Shown here: piece by piece, positions 41,133-50,321 of the stretch | How the letters are laid out: each line of letters starts with the position of its first letter | Position numbering within the stretch: position 1 is the first letter of the stretch | Assembly (NCBI RefSeq): GCF_001679785.1 | Contig: NZ_CP016286.1 | Coordinates: 248,001-312,000, forward strand | From: Rhizobium leguminosarum | GTDB lineage: Bacteria > Pseudomonadota > Alphaproteobacteria > Rhizobiales > Rhizobiaceae | Length of the DNA: 64,000 nucleotides | Direction: 5' to 3' | Made by a program: the position numbers and the translations under genes | The notes under the pieces: model-generated | Seen by the model: only the letters and a program-made list of their open reading frames with translations | Database searches by the model: none | Told to the model about the DNA's origin: nothing

Positions 41133-41298
41133 GAAGAATAAACTCACAGAACGTGCCGGCGTGACAACACGACCCATATCCTTGCAACCCTTCCAAAGAT
41201 ACGGCTTTGCCATTGGTGCTCCTACGCATCAAGACTACCGCTGCAATGCCAAACGGCTACAGTATTCTCCGTTCGAAGAATTGGAACACCTTTTCTAG
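41133..41298 (+). pseudogene. Lipoprotein gene, 3' part
   Basis: From the duplicated GAAGAATA the frame of the interrupted lipoprotein continues KLTERAGVTTRPISLQPFQR and ends PFEELEHLF-stop at 41296-41298, adding 52 codons. It contains one cysteine (YRCNAK). The region from 41299 to 41488 shows no gene. Confidence 0.8.
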
Positions 41299-41488
41299 AG
41301 CCAATCTCAGCTAACGGAGTCGATCTCCGATGTGATGCGAACGAAAATCGATACCGTTTGAGAGACTTCGGCAGGGCGCGATTCCACAGCTTTCATCATC
41401 GCCTGAGGGCGCTCCGTTGGAAACGAGGTAGCGAGCTAAGAGACCCTAACGTGGTAAACCCGCCGAAGAAGCTGGCAAAGCGCGGTCA

Positions 41489-42379
41489 TCACCTGCCGAT
41501 ATAGGCGGCCAGTTCCTCCGGCGTGCCATTGGGGAAGGCCTGTTTTAGAAAGTCCAGGAACGCCGACACGCGCGCGCTGAGCAGCCGCCGGGAGGGGTAG
41601 AGCGTCCAGAGAGTGACCTCGGGGCCGTCGATCTCCCCCCAATTGACCAGGGTGCCGTCCGCCAGGTCGTGACTGACAAGCGAAATGGGAAGACGGCCTG
41701 CGCCGACACCGGCGCGCACCGCATCGCGGATGGTGATGAGCGTTGACAAGGTGAGCACGGGTTCGATCTTGATCGTCGATCGGCCGCCTGATGTCTTCAC
41801 CTGCCATGTTTGGGCTTCGCCTACCCCGCGCGCAACGCCGGGAGCGGCGCGTCCGCCGGTCGGGCGGGGAAGATCGGGGCTTGCCACCACCACCAGCCGA
41901 TCGCGCAGAAACGCCCGTCCGACCAGGCTTTCGTCGGGATCCGGATTGACCCGGATGACCAGATCGTAGCCTTCCTCGATCATATCGACAGACCGGTCCT
42001 CACTCGTCACCTCGAGCGTCACCTCCGGATATTTAAGGGCAAAGCCCGCAGCGATCCTGCCCATGGCGGTCTGGGAAAAGTGCAAGGGTGCGCTGATGCG
42101 CAATCTTCCCTTGGGTTTTTGACCGCCGGAGGCAATCGCCGCAGCCGTCTCGTCCAGTTCGGCAAGCAGCGCCCCGGTCCGCTCGAACAGCGCCCGTCCT
42201 TCCTCGGTAAGCTTCAGGTTACGCGAACCCCGTTCAAACAGCCGCAGAGCGAGGCCGCTTTCCAGCTCGGCGACACGGCGCGACAGGGTCGCCTTCGGCC
42301 GGCCTGTCGCCCGTGCCGCTTTGCCGAAGCCACCATGGCGGGCAACGAGATTGAAATCGGCAAGCGCAAGAAGATCCAT
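41489..42379 (-). CDS. LysR-family regulator
   Basis: A 296-residue LysR regulator: HTH at about 3-62 (LADFNLVARHGGFGKAARATGRPKATLSRRVAELESGLALRLFERGSRNLKLTEEG) and effector domain (RLRISAPLHFSQTAMGRIAAGFALKYPEVTLEV, DRSVDMIEEGYDLVIRVNPD). It is divergent from the NmrA-like gene at 42484 (104 bp gap) and probably controls the pair 42484-43862. Confidence 0.88.
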   Translation of the reverse strand: MDLLALADFNLVARHGGFGKAARATGRPKATLSRRVAELESGLALRLFERGSRNLKLTEEGRALFERTGALLAELDETAAAIASGGQKPKGRLRISAPLHFSQTAMGRIAAGFALKYPEVTLEVTSEDRSVDMIEEGYDLVIRVNPDPDESLVGRAFLRDRLVVVASPDLPRPTGGRAAPGVARGVGEAQTWQVKTSGGRSTIKIEPVLTLSTLITIRDAVRAGVGAGRLPISLVSHDLADGTLVNWGEIDGPEVTLWTLYPSRRLLSARVSAFLDFLKQAFPNGTPEELAAYIGR

Positions 42380-42483
42380 GAGCGTTCCACCTGTGAGACG
42401 GTCTGTCTAAAATCGCCGTCTATCGGACTGCCAGTGAACCACACATATTCGCCGTGTCAAGCAACCCAACACGGAGAAAGACC

Positions 42484-43353
42484 ATGACCATTCTCGTTAC
42501 CGGCGCCACAGGCAATGTTGGCCGCCAAGTCGTCGAACACCTCGTCAAGCGCGGCGCCGATGTCCGTGCTCTCGTCCGCGACCCGTCGAAAGCCGAATTC
42601 CCGGCTGGCGTCAGCGTCGCCCAAGGCGACTTCCTCGACGTCGACTCCCTGCGCAGCGCCATGTCGGGCGTGTCGACCCTGTTCCTGCTCAACGCCGTGG
42701 TGCCGGACGAATTCACCCAGGCTCTGACTGCACTGAACGTCGCCCGGTCGGCCGGCATCGAGCGGATCGTCTATCTCTCGGTGATCCACGCCGACGTCTA
42801 TGTGAACGTGCCGCATTTCGCCGGCAAGTTCGGCGTCGAGCGGATGATCGAGCAGATGGGTTTCAAGGCGACGATCCTGCGCCCGGCCTACTTCATCCAG
42901 AATGATCTGATGGTCAAAGATGTCATCACCGGCTACGGCGCCTATCCGATGCCGGTCGGCGCCAAGGGTCTCGCCATGATCGACGTGCGTGATATTGCCG
43001 AGATCGCGGCCCTTGAGCTGCTGCGCCGCGAACAGGCTGCAGAACCGCTGGCGCTCGACCGGATCAACCTCGTCGGTCCGGAGACACTGACCGGAGCCGG
43101 TATCGCCGCCATCTGGTCGGACGTGCTCGCCCGCCCGATCGCCTATGGCGGTGACAATACCGAGGGCTTCGAGCAGAATCTCAAGCAGTTCATGCCTGCC
43201 TGGGCGGCCTACGACATGCGGCTGATGGGCGAGCGTTTCCTGACCGACGGAATGCTGCCCGAGGCCGGCGACGTCGAGCGCCTGACAAAGCTGCTCGGAC
43301 GCCCACTGCGCTCCTATCGCGCCTTCGCCTCGGAAACCGTTGCCTCGGCCTGA
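42484..43353 (+). CDS. NmrA-like NAD(P)-binding protein
   Basis: A 289-residue extended-SDR-fold protein: MTILVTGATGNVGRQVVEHLVKRGADVRALVRD (cofactor motif GATGNVG), then MSGVSTLFLLNAVVPDE, IERIVYLSVIHADVY and GFKATILRPAYFIQND. There is no canonical YxxxK. Such proteins act as redox sensors or quinone or azo reductases. GGAGA precedes the start. A DUF1857 gene follows 35 bp downstream, so they form an operon under the divergent LysR regulator. Confidence 0.86.
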   Translation: MTILVTGATGNVGRQVVEHLVKRGADVRALVRDPSKAEFPAGVSVAQGDFLDVDSLRSAMSGVSTLFLLNAVVPDEFTQALTALNVARSAGIERIVYLSVIHADVYVNVPHFAGKFGVERMIEQMGFKATILRPAYFIQNDLMVKDVITGYGAYPMPVGAKGLAMIDVRDIAEIAALELLRREQAAEPLALDRINLVGPETLTGAGIAAIWSDVLARPIAYGGDNTEGFEQNLKQFMPAWAAYDMRLMGERFLTDGMLPEAGDVERLTKLLGRPLRSYRAFASETVASA

Positions 43354-43388
43354 GGCAGCACAGCGATCTGACCACAAGGAGTATCATC

Positions 43389-43862
43389 ATGATCTATTCG
43401 ACCGCCACAGTTCCGGTGAACCCGGAAGGCGAAACCCCGTTGACGCGCGCTGAGGCCTGGCAAGGTCTCGAACGCAAGGCACGCGACGCCCGGCTTTTTC
43501 TTCCCGCCGGTCTCTGCACCCGCTGCGATGTCGTGGAGGAAAGCCCAACCCATTTCGTGCGCGAGGCGACGATTGCCGGGCTGGATCTGCGCGAGATCAT
43601 CACCTTGGAGCCGCAAAGCAAGGTCACCTTCTTTCAGGCGGCGGGGCCACGCGAGGGAGCGATCGTCAACGAGCTTTTCGAAGATGAAGCTGGTCAGCTG
43701 CAGCTGCGCTTCTACTGCTATCTCGGCCTGCGCGGCAAACAGCCGAACGGCCCGGAAGAGCGGGCCGAGCAGGCACAGTTCGATGGCGAAACGGGCTACA
43801 AGGCGGCCCTGCTGTCGACACTGAAGCGGACCCGCGAACTGCTGGCAGAGGGAAAGCCCTGA
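43389..43862 (+). CDS. DUF1857/AtaL-like SRPBCC-fold protein
   Basis: A 157-residue protein with the SRPBCC ligand-binding fold: YSTATVPVNPEGETPLTRAEAWQGLERKARDARLFLP, VVEESPTHFVREATIAG, REIITLEPQSKVTFFQAAGP, ending YKAALLSTLKRTRELLAEG. The AtaL-like members are linked to small-molecule metabolism; no substrate is known. AAGGAG lies before the ATG. It is co-transcribed with the NmrA-like gene. Confidence 0.8.
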   Translation: MIYSTATVPVNPEGETPLTRAEAWQGLERKARDARLFLPAGLCTRCDVVEESPTHFVREATIAGLDLREIITLEPQSKVTFFQAAGPREGAIVNELFEDEAGQLQLRFYCYLGLRGKQPNGPEERAEQAQFDGETGYKAALLSTLKRTRELLAEGKP

Positions 43863-44002
43863 GCATCAAGAGGAACACGAACAACAGGGCGACCTCTTAA
43901 CGAGGCGCCCTGCCTTGCTGGGGCACAAGCGACAAGGTGTCGAATACCGGGCAGGGCCCGAGGCCGCCACTCGCGAAGGCGCGAAAACCAGTTCAGGCAA
44001 GA

Positions 44003-44941
44003 CTATCGCGAGCTTTCCAGGCGGCCATCGGAGCGCAGAAGGTTCAGCCAGGCCTGCGACGCTTTCTCCCCGCCTGTGCTCCCGAAATGGCAATCGTCGT
44101 AGCGGTCGTCTCCATCGAGTAACGCGTCGGAATTCACGCCCTCTCGGATACCGTGGCCGCTTTTTGACAGGGCCATTTGCGCCCGCACGACCGCATTGTC
44201 TGGAATATGCTCCTTGAAGCCGCCGTTGCTCGGTTCGAGGCATTTCGATGCGATCGAAATGTAAACGGGTGCTTCGACGCCGTGCTGACGCAACGTGTCA
44301 ACCATCGACATGAAACGTTCCTGGTAGGCCTCCGCAGTGGTGCCGATAACGAGGTCCGCCTCTCCTTGCACCCAGAGGACGTTCGTTATCCGGTAACCGG
44401 AATCCTGAATCTGTTTCACTGTATCGACCAGCACGGGATTGAAGTCACCACCTGCCGCCCATCGTGCGACCTCAGATCCGGAATATGCGAGTGGTGCGAG
44501 GATGACGTTGTCGTTTTGTCCCGATGCGATCAGATTATTCGCAAGAAGCGTCCAGTATTCTCCCCTGGTATTGGTCGACCCAAGAAGTGGCGACGCTGCG
44601 ACAAAGCACTTTTTGTCAAAGGCGTTTACAACGCGAGCGCCATAATTCGACCGGTGCCGTTGTCCTCCGTAGTTGGCCGCGTTCGATTGACCAAGAATGA
44701 GTAAGACGGCAGTTCGGTCGGTCTGCGCCGGGCAGGTCACAAGCGTTTTTGATTCATCCCCGATAAGCCGTTCCTTGTCGTCGAACGTGTAACGGCTTGG
44801 AGCCCCCACCTTCTCTCCGACAACCTGTTTCTTCAGCGCGGAAAGTTGTGGCCAAGGAAAGATCTCATGTCTCGCGCTCATGCCGCCGAGAAAGTAGATG
44901 GCGATCAAGGCGGCCAGGCCGACTGCCATTGTTTTACGCAT
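44003..44941 (-). CDS. SGNH/sialate-O-acetylesterase-like exported protein
   Basis: A 312-residue protein with an N-terminal membrane anchor or signal (MAVGLAALIAIYFLGGMSA). The SGNH block I is LLILGQSNAANYGG, block III is VLWVQGEADLV, and the C-terminal DDCHFGSTGGEKAS carries the catalytic Asp/His. This matches the SASA family, which removes acetyl groups from carbohydrates; an exported enzyme could modify surface polysaccharide. The ATG at 44941 follows AAAGG. It is isolated from its neighbours. Confidence 0.8.
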   Translation of the reverse strand: MRKTMAVGLAALIAIYFLGGMSARHEIFPWPQLSALKKQVVGEKVGAPSRYTFDDKERLIGDESKTLVTCPAQTDRTAVLLILGQSNAANYGGQRHRSNYGARVVNAFDKKCFVAASPLLGSTNTRGEYWTLLANNLIASGQNDNVILAPLAYSGSEVARWAAGGDFNPVLVDTVKQIQDSGYRITNVLWVQGEADLVIGTTAEAYQERFMSMVDTLRQHGVEAPVYISIASKCLEPSNGGFKEHIPDNAVVRAQMALSKSGHGIREGVNSDALLDGDDRYDDCHFGSTGGEKASQAWLNLLRSDGRLESSR

Positions 44942-45374
44942 GTCGTTACCTTTCAAACATCACCGATGACATGGAGCCTATCGGAACGATCAAGGCCTGC
45001 TCCAGTCATGAAGTTTCCTTTATACCAGCCACGTCTGCATCTTCGGGCATGATCTTTGAAAAAGAGTTCGTCGCGAAGATCATGCCTGAATCGACGACTA
45101 TTTCCAGTGGGGTCGCCGCAAACCTGCTCTAAACTATACACCGGACCGGTGATTACAATCATCCGGTTGGGTTAGATCGTGCCTGCTATGGGCGGGTCGC
45201 GATAAAACCGCGAGCCACGGATCGTACGCGAAATCGCCGCCGGGCAGGGCTACAGCGAACTCGCGAGCTACGGGCAGAGGGAAGCTCTGAAATGTCCTCC
45301 GATCGAAACAGCCATCATCCGTCTTGGCGCATCAATTCTCCGCCCTAGCTCTGCCCACGGCATGGAGGAAGACG

Positions 45375-45725
45375 ATGAAGATGCAGAAATTCGCAATTAC
45401 CGATGCGGTCCTCGAGCGTTCCCCCGGACAGGAGGCAGACATCTCCGTCGGCAATCTGGTCGACGAGCGGCATGGAGGGCCGATCACCATCGGCTATGGG
45501 CGTTACGCGCCCGGCCAGAGCCTGACCGAGACGATTGTTGTTGACGACGTCGTGATCGTTCTGGAAGGGCAGCTTTCGGTCTCGACAGAGGCGGGAACGG
45601 TGACCGCCGGGCCGGGCGAGATCGTCTACATGCCCAAAGGTGAAACGGTGACGATCAGCACGCATGAGGAGGGCGCGCTCACCGCCTATGTCACCTATCC
45701 GCATTGGCGCCCGGCGCACGCCTAA
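45375..45725 (+). CDS. Cupin-fold protein (EutQ-like)
   Basis: A 116-residue single-domain cupin: ITIGYGRYAPGQSLTETIVVDDVVIVLEGQLSVSTEAGTVTAGPGEIVYMPKGETVTISTHEEGALTAYVTYP. The metal-binding histidines of cupin motif 1 are mostly missing, as in the EutQ/DUF861 group. The role is unknown. GGAGGAAG precedes the ATG. Region 44942-45374 otherwise shows no gene. Confidence 0.75.
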   Translation: MKMQKFAITDAVLERSPGQEADISVGNLVDERHGGPITIGYGRYAPGQSLTETIVVDDVVIVLEGQLSVSTEAGTVTAGPGEIVYMPKGETVTISTHEEGALTAYVTYPHWRPAHA

Positions 45726-45850
45726 GCGGAGCGGTTTTTCTCATTGCCTGTCGCGGTATTTCTCCTGTGACATCAGGTGGCTGATCTCGATAAATTCACG
45801 CGCCTCTGCCAACGCATTTCACCCTGGCAAAAAGTCCTTCGCCCGCCCTC

Positions 45851-46456
45851 CTATGCTGGGAAAGGGTTTCGCCACGCATCCAGTTCTTCAAGCCGGTCGT
45901 ACCACGCCTGTATATGCCGAAACTCGGCAAGTGGAATCTCAGCAGAAGTCGCATAAGGAAGTGCAGCGGCCAATGCGAAATCCGCGACGGTCAGTGTCTC
46001 CCCGACGGCGACGCTGCTCCTGGCCAAATGATCGTCGAGCACGCGAGCATGCGCTCGAAAACTCGTCTTCGCATTTTCGATCACGGCAACGTCAGGCTCC
46101 CCGCCGAACAACGGCTTGATCAAGGTTTCAAACCAGAGCGTTGCCCCGTGCTGGGTGAAGTGACTGGCATCCCAACTCAACCAGCGCAGCACGTCGATCT
46201 GCCGGTGGTCATGCGGCCAGAAATCCGATGCGACGCTGTCAGACAGCCTGCACATGATGGCGTTCGCTTCCCACAAGGTTCCGGCATCGTCCTGCAGCAC
46301 CGGGACTTTCCCGTTCGGGTTCAGCGCCAGGAATTCTGCGGTGCGCTGTTCTCCGTTTGCCAGGTCAACCCTGACGAACTCGACGTCGGCTTTGAGAAAA
46401 CGAGCGGCGGCGCAGGCCTTCCGGGGATTGAGCGTCTCGCAATAATAGAGCTTCAT
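45851..46456 (-). CDS. Glutathione S-transferase family protein
   Basis: A 201-residue GST: thioredoxin-fold N-terminus (MKLYYCETLNPRKACAAARFL, NPNGKVPVLQDDAGTLWEANAIMCRLSD) and an all-helical C-terminal domain (SVAVGETLTVADFALAAALPYA). It conjugates or reduces glutathione-linked substrates. ATG 46456 is chosen because AAGG lies five bases before it; 46471 is possible. It follows the AHSA1 gene by seven bases and forms an operon with it and the ArsR gene. Confidence 0.85.
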   Translation of the reverse strand: MKLYYCETLNPRKACAAARFLKADVEFVRVDLANGEQRTAEFLALNPNGKVPVLQDDAGTLWEANAIMCRLSDSVASDFWPHDHRQIDVLRWLSWDASHFTQHGATLWFETLIKPLFGGEPDVAVIENAKTSFRAHARVLDDHLARSSVAVGETLTVADFALAAALPYATSAEIPLAEFRHIQAWYDRLEELDAWRNPFPA

Positions 46457-46463
46457 CGCCGCC

Positions 46464-46949
46464 TTACGCATGATCCGACCCTTCGGATTCAGTCCCGAGA
46501 AACAAGCTCAATCGCTCGAAACTTTGCGCCCAGCCGTCTTCATGGCCCTCAAGGGATGATGCGCTATCAAATCCACTCTGCCGAAACGTCATTTCCGTGC
46601 CTCCGCCGCTGTCCCTGAACGTGATGGTGACGACCGTTTCCGGGCTGGTTTCGCCGGTTGCGAGCTCCCAGGCATGTGTGAAGACAAGCCTGTGCGGCGG
46701 CTCGACCTCCAGATATTGTCCGCCGACCCAATGCTCCTCTCCATCTGGCGCGATCAGACAGGCGCGGTGTCTACCGCCGGGCCAGGCTTCGAGCTCGTCG
46801 CCCACCGCCTTGAAGCCGTGCGGACCGCACCATTGCGCCAACGCTTTCGGGTCGGTCCATGCCCTGAAAACCAGATCGCATGGAGCATCAAACTTTCGGA
46901 CAAGAACCAGGTCGCGGGTGTTGTCGGTGTTGGTCTCTGGATTAGTCAT
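46464..46949 (-). CDS. AHSA1/SRPBCC-domain protein (module 1)
   Basis: A 161-residue protein with the activator-of-Hsp90-like SRPBCC fold: LVLVRKFDAPCDLVFRAWTDPKALAQWCGPHGF, HWVGGQYLEVEPPHRLVFTHAWE, VVTITFRDSGGGTEMTFRQSGF, GHEDGWAQSFERLSLFL. These proteins bind small hydrophobic ligands. It starts eight bases inside the ArsR gene end and is followed by a GST, suggesting a detoxification operon. AAGGA precedes the ATG. Confidence 0.85.
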   Translation of the reverse strand: MTNPETNTDNTRDLVLVRKFDAPCDLVFRAWTDPKALAQWCGPHGFKAVGDELEAWPGGRHRACLIAPDGEEHWVGGQYLEVEPPHRLVFTHAWELATGETSPETVVTITFRDSGGGTEMTFRQSGFDSASSLEGHEDGWAQSFERLSLFLGTESEGSDHA

Positions 46950-47274
46950 TTTCGTATCCTTGTACCTTGGACAGATAGTCATCGAGACGATCGAAGCTTT
47001 GATCCCAGAAGCGTCTGTAATCGGCGATCCAATCAGCAACCGTCTTCAACGCGGCCGGCTCGAGGACGCGGGGACGCGAATTCGCTTCACGGCCGGAGCG
47101 GATCAATCCGGCCTGTTCCAGGACCTTGAGATGCTTCGATATGGCAGGCTGAGACAACTCGAAGGGATCAGCGAGTTCAGCCACCGTCGCCTTGCCGTTC
47201 GCAAGCCGCCCAAGAATTGCCCGCCTCGTGGGATCGGCGAGTGCGGAGAAAATCGCATCGAGCTTGTCGTCCAT
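46942..47274 (-). CDS. ArsR-family repressor (module 1)
   Basis: A 110-residue winged-helix regulator: LDAIFSALADPTRRAILGRLANGKATVAELADPFELSQPAISKHLKVLEQAGLIRSGREANSRPRVLEPAALK. No metal-binding Cys pair is present, so it is of the SdpR/YuaG-like group that controls SRPBCC genes. It heads the ArsR-AHSA1-GST operon. An AT-rich upstream segment (47285-47315) with TATATAACC...GGATATA may be the operator. Confidence 0.86.
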   Translation of the reverse strand: MDDKLDAIFSALADPTRRAILGRLANGKATVAELADPFELSQPAISKHLKVLEQAGLIRSGREANSRPRVLEPAALKTVADWIADYRRFWDQSFDRLDDYLSKVQGYEND

Positions 47275-47388
47275 ATATCACCATCTAGCTATATAACCGT
47301 ATGGATATATTATGGGCAGCGTAATGTCAAAGGCAATTTTGCATGGTCGAAACCACGGGACATAGCCAGTGCTGCAGACGCTACCCCG

Positions 47389-47485
47389 CGCTCCGTCCTT
47401 CTCGGGCTTGACCTGAGGATCCACTCTGGCCTCCTCAATCAGCAGCGGGCATGGATCCCAGGCTCAGGGCCTGGGATGACGGAGG
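47389..47485 (+). repeat. Dispersed intergenic repeat, copy 1
   Basis: A roughly 97-bp sequence (CGCTCCGTCC, CTCGGGCTTGACC, GAGGATCCACTCT, GGGCATGGATCCCAGGCTC, CTGGGATGAC in order) that recurs at 56572-56667 and 57336-57430. It contains internal palindromes (CCCAGGC/GCCTGGG) and has no reading frame. Confidence 0.75.
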
Positions 47486-47649
47486 AGGGGGCGGGCTTTC
47501 GCTGACCAAAGGGAGGTTGAGTGAGGCTCGAGGCTGGCTGCCGCTGCAATCAGGTCGCGTCAGCAACCACATGATAGTGCTCGGCTCACGCCTGTCGGTC
47601 AAAATGGCTGGAAAGTGAAAACGGTTTTCGACAAAGTGGCGCGGCCGAA

Positions 47650-47820
47650 TTATTTCGCCGGCCCGCCGTGTTTGTCGTCGTAGGCGAGACGGGCCTGTTC
47701 CATGGCCGGGCGGTTCTCGAATGCCCAGTCCGCGAGCAGCGTCAGCGGCGTGATCAATGACCGTCCGAGGTCTGTGAGTTCGTACTTTACCTTCGGCGGG
47801 ATCTTGCGACCTATGAGGCC
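47650..47820 (-). pseudogene. HxlR-family regulator, C-terminal fragment
   Basis: The minus strand encodes GLIGRKIPPKVKYELTDLGRSLITPLTLLADWAFENRPAMEQ and ends LAYDDKHGGPAK-stop. This is the wing and dimer helix of an HxlR-type regulator; the recognition helix and N-terminus are missing upstream of 47820, where unrelated sequence begins. The break lies three bases from the end of the DinB-like gene. Confidence 0.75.
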
Positions 47821-47823
47821 CCG

Positions 47824-48294
47824 TCAGCCAATGGCTGCTCGCCACTCGTCGCTAAGGCGCTTGCGCATGGCCTTAAGGTAAACACTGGCCTTGGCCAGAA
47901 ACATGAATACAGCTTCGCGAAAGATATGGAATTGCACCATGGCAGAGGGGGACCAGTGCCCCCGGTCAATGGTCCTGTTTTTCAGGTCGGCCTCAGAATA
48001 CCCGTGTATGACGGCCTCAAACTCGTCGTCGAGCGAACCATACCAAGTCCGAATACCGGCCACGGTTGCAGCGAGTTCTGGTGCGCCGCTACAGGACCAA
48101 TCCATCTTTAGAGTTCTAAAGGACTCAATATAGCAGTGCTCAATCCAGCCCATTTCCCGCAAGAGATCGCCAAGTGTGGGATTGTCGCCCGGAAGTGCAT
48201 AAGCAAGGTCTGCATCAGACAATGCATCGAGCATCTCGTATCGCAATTTCTGCGTGTCGCGCAGGGGAAATTCATCCGTGATCAAGCTGTTCAA
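47824..48294 (-). CDS. DinB-family protein
   Basis: A 156-residue four-helix protein of the DinB/YfiT fold: LRYEMLDALSDADLAYALPGDNPTLGDLLREMGWIEHCYIESFRTLKMDW and MVQFHIFREAVFMFLAKASVYLKAMRKRL. Possible metal ligands are H85-type residues in WIEHCY and QFHIF. The family includes thiol-dependent transferases and DNA-damage genes. The start is uncertain; a TTG at 48294 preceded by GAGGAG is favoured because the longer ATG form adds 72 residues unlike the family. Confidence 0.6.
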   Translation of the reverse strand: MNSLITDEFPLRDTQKLRYEMLDALSDADLAYALPGDNPTLGDLLREMGWIEHCYIESFRTLKMDWSCSGAPELAATVAGIRTWYGSLDDEFEAVIHGYSEADLKNRTIDRGHWSPSAMVQFHIFREAVFMFLAKASVYLKAMRKRLSDEWRAAIG

Positions 48295-48506
48295 TTCTTT
48301 CTCCTCATCCCTGACATCGATCCGCCTTTTGCTGGCGCTGTCGGCCAACCCAGTGCACCAGATCACCGTCGTGATCCCCCGCGCGGCGAGATCAATTGAT
48401 TGGATTGGTGGATTCGGCAGAAGCGCACCAATCTTACTCCCTCTTCTCCCCTGAGTGGGCGAAGGACGGGTCGCCCGAAGGGTCGGATGAGCGACTATCT
48501 GGGTTG

Positions 48507-49445
48507 TCAAGTTGCATATTCGAATTCTCTTCGCGCATCTCGTGCTTTTGCATTGAGAATGACCAGAAGTTTTCGGGCGAGCGCGATGCGGATGACCATT
48601 TTGGGTTTGCCGGCGCTTTGCAACCTTTGCTGGAAGGCGGCCATGTGCGGATCGTGTCGGGCTGCAATGGTGGCGACCAGGAACAGGATGCCACGTGGTC
48701 CGGAGCGCCCGCCGCGCACCGGTCGCGGTCCGCTGCGTTTACCGCTGTCGTTGGCAATCGGCGCAAGGCCGGCCAACTTGGCGATCGCCTTGTTGGAGAT
48801 CCGGCCGATCTCGGGCAGCTCGGCCATCAGCCGGGCAACGGTGCGATCGGCGACACCCTTGATCGAGCGAAAGGCCCGGTTGAGACTGGCCCAGAGCGGA
48901 TCGTCGTCGATCATCGAGGCGATCTCGCCTTCGAGCGTGCGGCTCTGGCGCACCAGAAGCGCGATCACCTCGTTGAGGCTTGCCACGATCGACCCATCGC
49001 GGGCCGCACTGCGGCGCTGCTTCTGGACGATCAGGTCGCGCGTGACCTGAGAAAGCCGCGTCATCAGCGCCGACAGCCGCAGCTGCGCGGCTTTCGGCGG
49101 CGGCAGGGCAGACAGCCGTTTGGCCTCGGCATAATGGGCGATCATCGCCGCATCGATGCGGTCGGTCTTTTCCAGAAAGCCCATGGCCTCGGCAAAGCGG
49201 CGCACATGGCGCGGATTGGCCAGCGCGCAGGCAATCCCCAACTCCCACAACAACAGGAAGGCTGCCCGCTCGTAGCCGCCGGAAGCCTCCATGACGACGA
49301 GTTCGACCCCATGCTCCCGGCAAAACTCGGCCAGCGCGCCGATGCCGGCCGCATCGTTGCTGAAGCGCTCAAACACCCCGGACGGGCGGATAAACGCATC
49401 CAGCCAGTCCTTCGAAACATCCACTCCACATATAACTTTGTTCAC
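48507..49445 (-). CDS. IS110-family transposase
   Basis: A 312-residue DEDD transposase: VICGVDVSKDWLDAF (first Asp), VVMEASGGYERA (Glu), FLEKTDRIDAAMIAHYA (two Asp), and the Tnp20 serine-containing C-terminal region (ELPEIGRISNKAIAKLAGLAPIANDSGKRSGPR). A GTG start at 49445 follows AAGGCAGG. IS110 elements lack clear inverted repeats, so element ends cannot be fixed; the non-coding flank between 49446 and about 49560 may hold the bridge RNA typical of IS110. Confidence 0.87.
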   Translation of the reverse strand: MNKVICGVDVSKDWLDAFIRPSGVFERFSNDAAGIGALAEFCREHGVELVVMEASGGYERAAFLLLWELGIACALANPRHVRRFAEAMGFLEKTDRIDAAMIAHYAEAKRLSALPPPKAAQLRLSALMTRLSQVTRDLIVQKQRRSAARDGSIVASLNEVIALLVRQSRTLEGEIASMIDDDPLWASLNRAFRSIKGVADRTVARLMAELPEIGRISNKAIAKLAGLAPIANDSGKRSGPRPVRGGRSGPRGILFLVATIAARHDPHMAAFQQRLQSAGKPKMVIRIALARKLLVILNAKARDARREFEYAT

Positions 49446-49564
49446 GGTAACCTGCCTTGTGCGTGCGATTGGAGCCAAGCGACTATTCGGTCGTACGTGA
49501 CGATGACGAAGATCCCAGGCTCATCCACGGTTGTAACCGGAGGGGGTGCGGGCGACTTCGTCAC

Positions 49565-49596
49565 GCCTCTGGCCGGGTGGCCACCCGGCCAGAGGC
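49565..49596. repeat. 32-bp perfect palindrome
   Basis: GCCTCTGGCCGGGTGG and its exact reverse complement meet at 49580/49581. It lies 120 bp upstream of the IS110 transposase gene. It may be a terminator, a REP-like site, or a target used by the element. The remaining 49597-49829 contains a CTTCTCCCCG/CGGGGAGAAG hairpin (49735-49755) and no gene. Confidence 0.6.
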
Positions 49597-49829
49597 TCAA
49601 TCGCTTCCATCGCACGAAATTCCTAACGTGCAGATACAAGGGGCCTCCGGCACACCATTCATTGCCCTTCGCTCGCGCTCGGCGCATTCGCGGCTTCGCC
49701 GCTCACCCCTGATCGCCTCGCTATCGCTCCGGCACTTCTCCCCGCCGGGGAGAAGAGGACATTGGCGGCGCCTTCATCCCCCTCCGGACGGCACCGAGCG
49801 GCCGAGGGCTCAGCCGCGCGGCCAAGGGC

Positions 49830-50321
49830 TCAGCCATCCAACCAGACGGCGAGTCCGTCAAGCGTCTGCAGCCCGTATTCCACCGCGCCGAAGCCGATGA
49901 CCACCTGACGGCGCTTGGCGCTGGGGTGGAGTTGGCGCATGGTCAGCACCGTCTTGCCGTCGGCCTGCTCATCGAAGGTCACCGTGGCTCGGAAACGGTC
50001 GGGGTCGTCAGGATCGGGTGTGCCATAGTCCATCACGATCCGCTCGTTCGGCACGATCTCCAGAAAGCGCATGAGATTCGGGAAGCGCTGCTCCCGGCCC
50101 TCGAACACGCCCACCATGTCGAACCGCCAGACCCCGCCCTCGCGGATATCGGCTTCGTGGGTCTCGATGCTGAGGCCGGCCGGCCCGTACCATTCGCCAA
50201 GCGCCTTGGGATCCATCCAGGCGGCAAAGACCTTGTCGCGCGGGTGGTTGAGCAGCTTCACCAGCACGATTTCGCGGTCGAGCGACCATGTCTCAAACAG
50301 GCTTGCCATGTCCTTCATCAT
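49830..50321 (-). CDS. AHSA1/SRPBCC-domain protein (module 2)
   Basis: A 163-residue SRPBCC protein: IVLVKLLNHPRDKVFAAWMDPKALGEWYGPAGLSIETHEADIREGGVWRFDMVG, then NERIVMDYGTPDPDDPDRFRATVTFDEQADGKTVLTMRQLHPS. It overlaps the upstream ArsR gene by 29 bases, so translation is coupled. Several ATGs cluster at the start; 50321 is nominal. It is a paralogue of the AHSA1 genes at 46464 and 52217. Confidence 0.83.
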   Translation of the reverse strand: MMKDMASLFETWSLDREIVLVKLLNHPRDKVFAAWMDPKALGEWYGPAGLSIETHEADIREGGVWRFDMVGVFEGREQRFPNLMRFLEIVPNERIVMDYGTPDPDDPDRFRATVTFDEQADGKTVLTMRQLHPSAKRRQVVIGFGAVEYGLQTLDGLAVWLDG

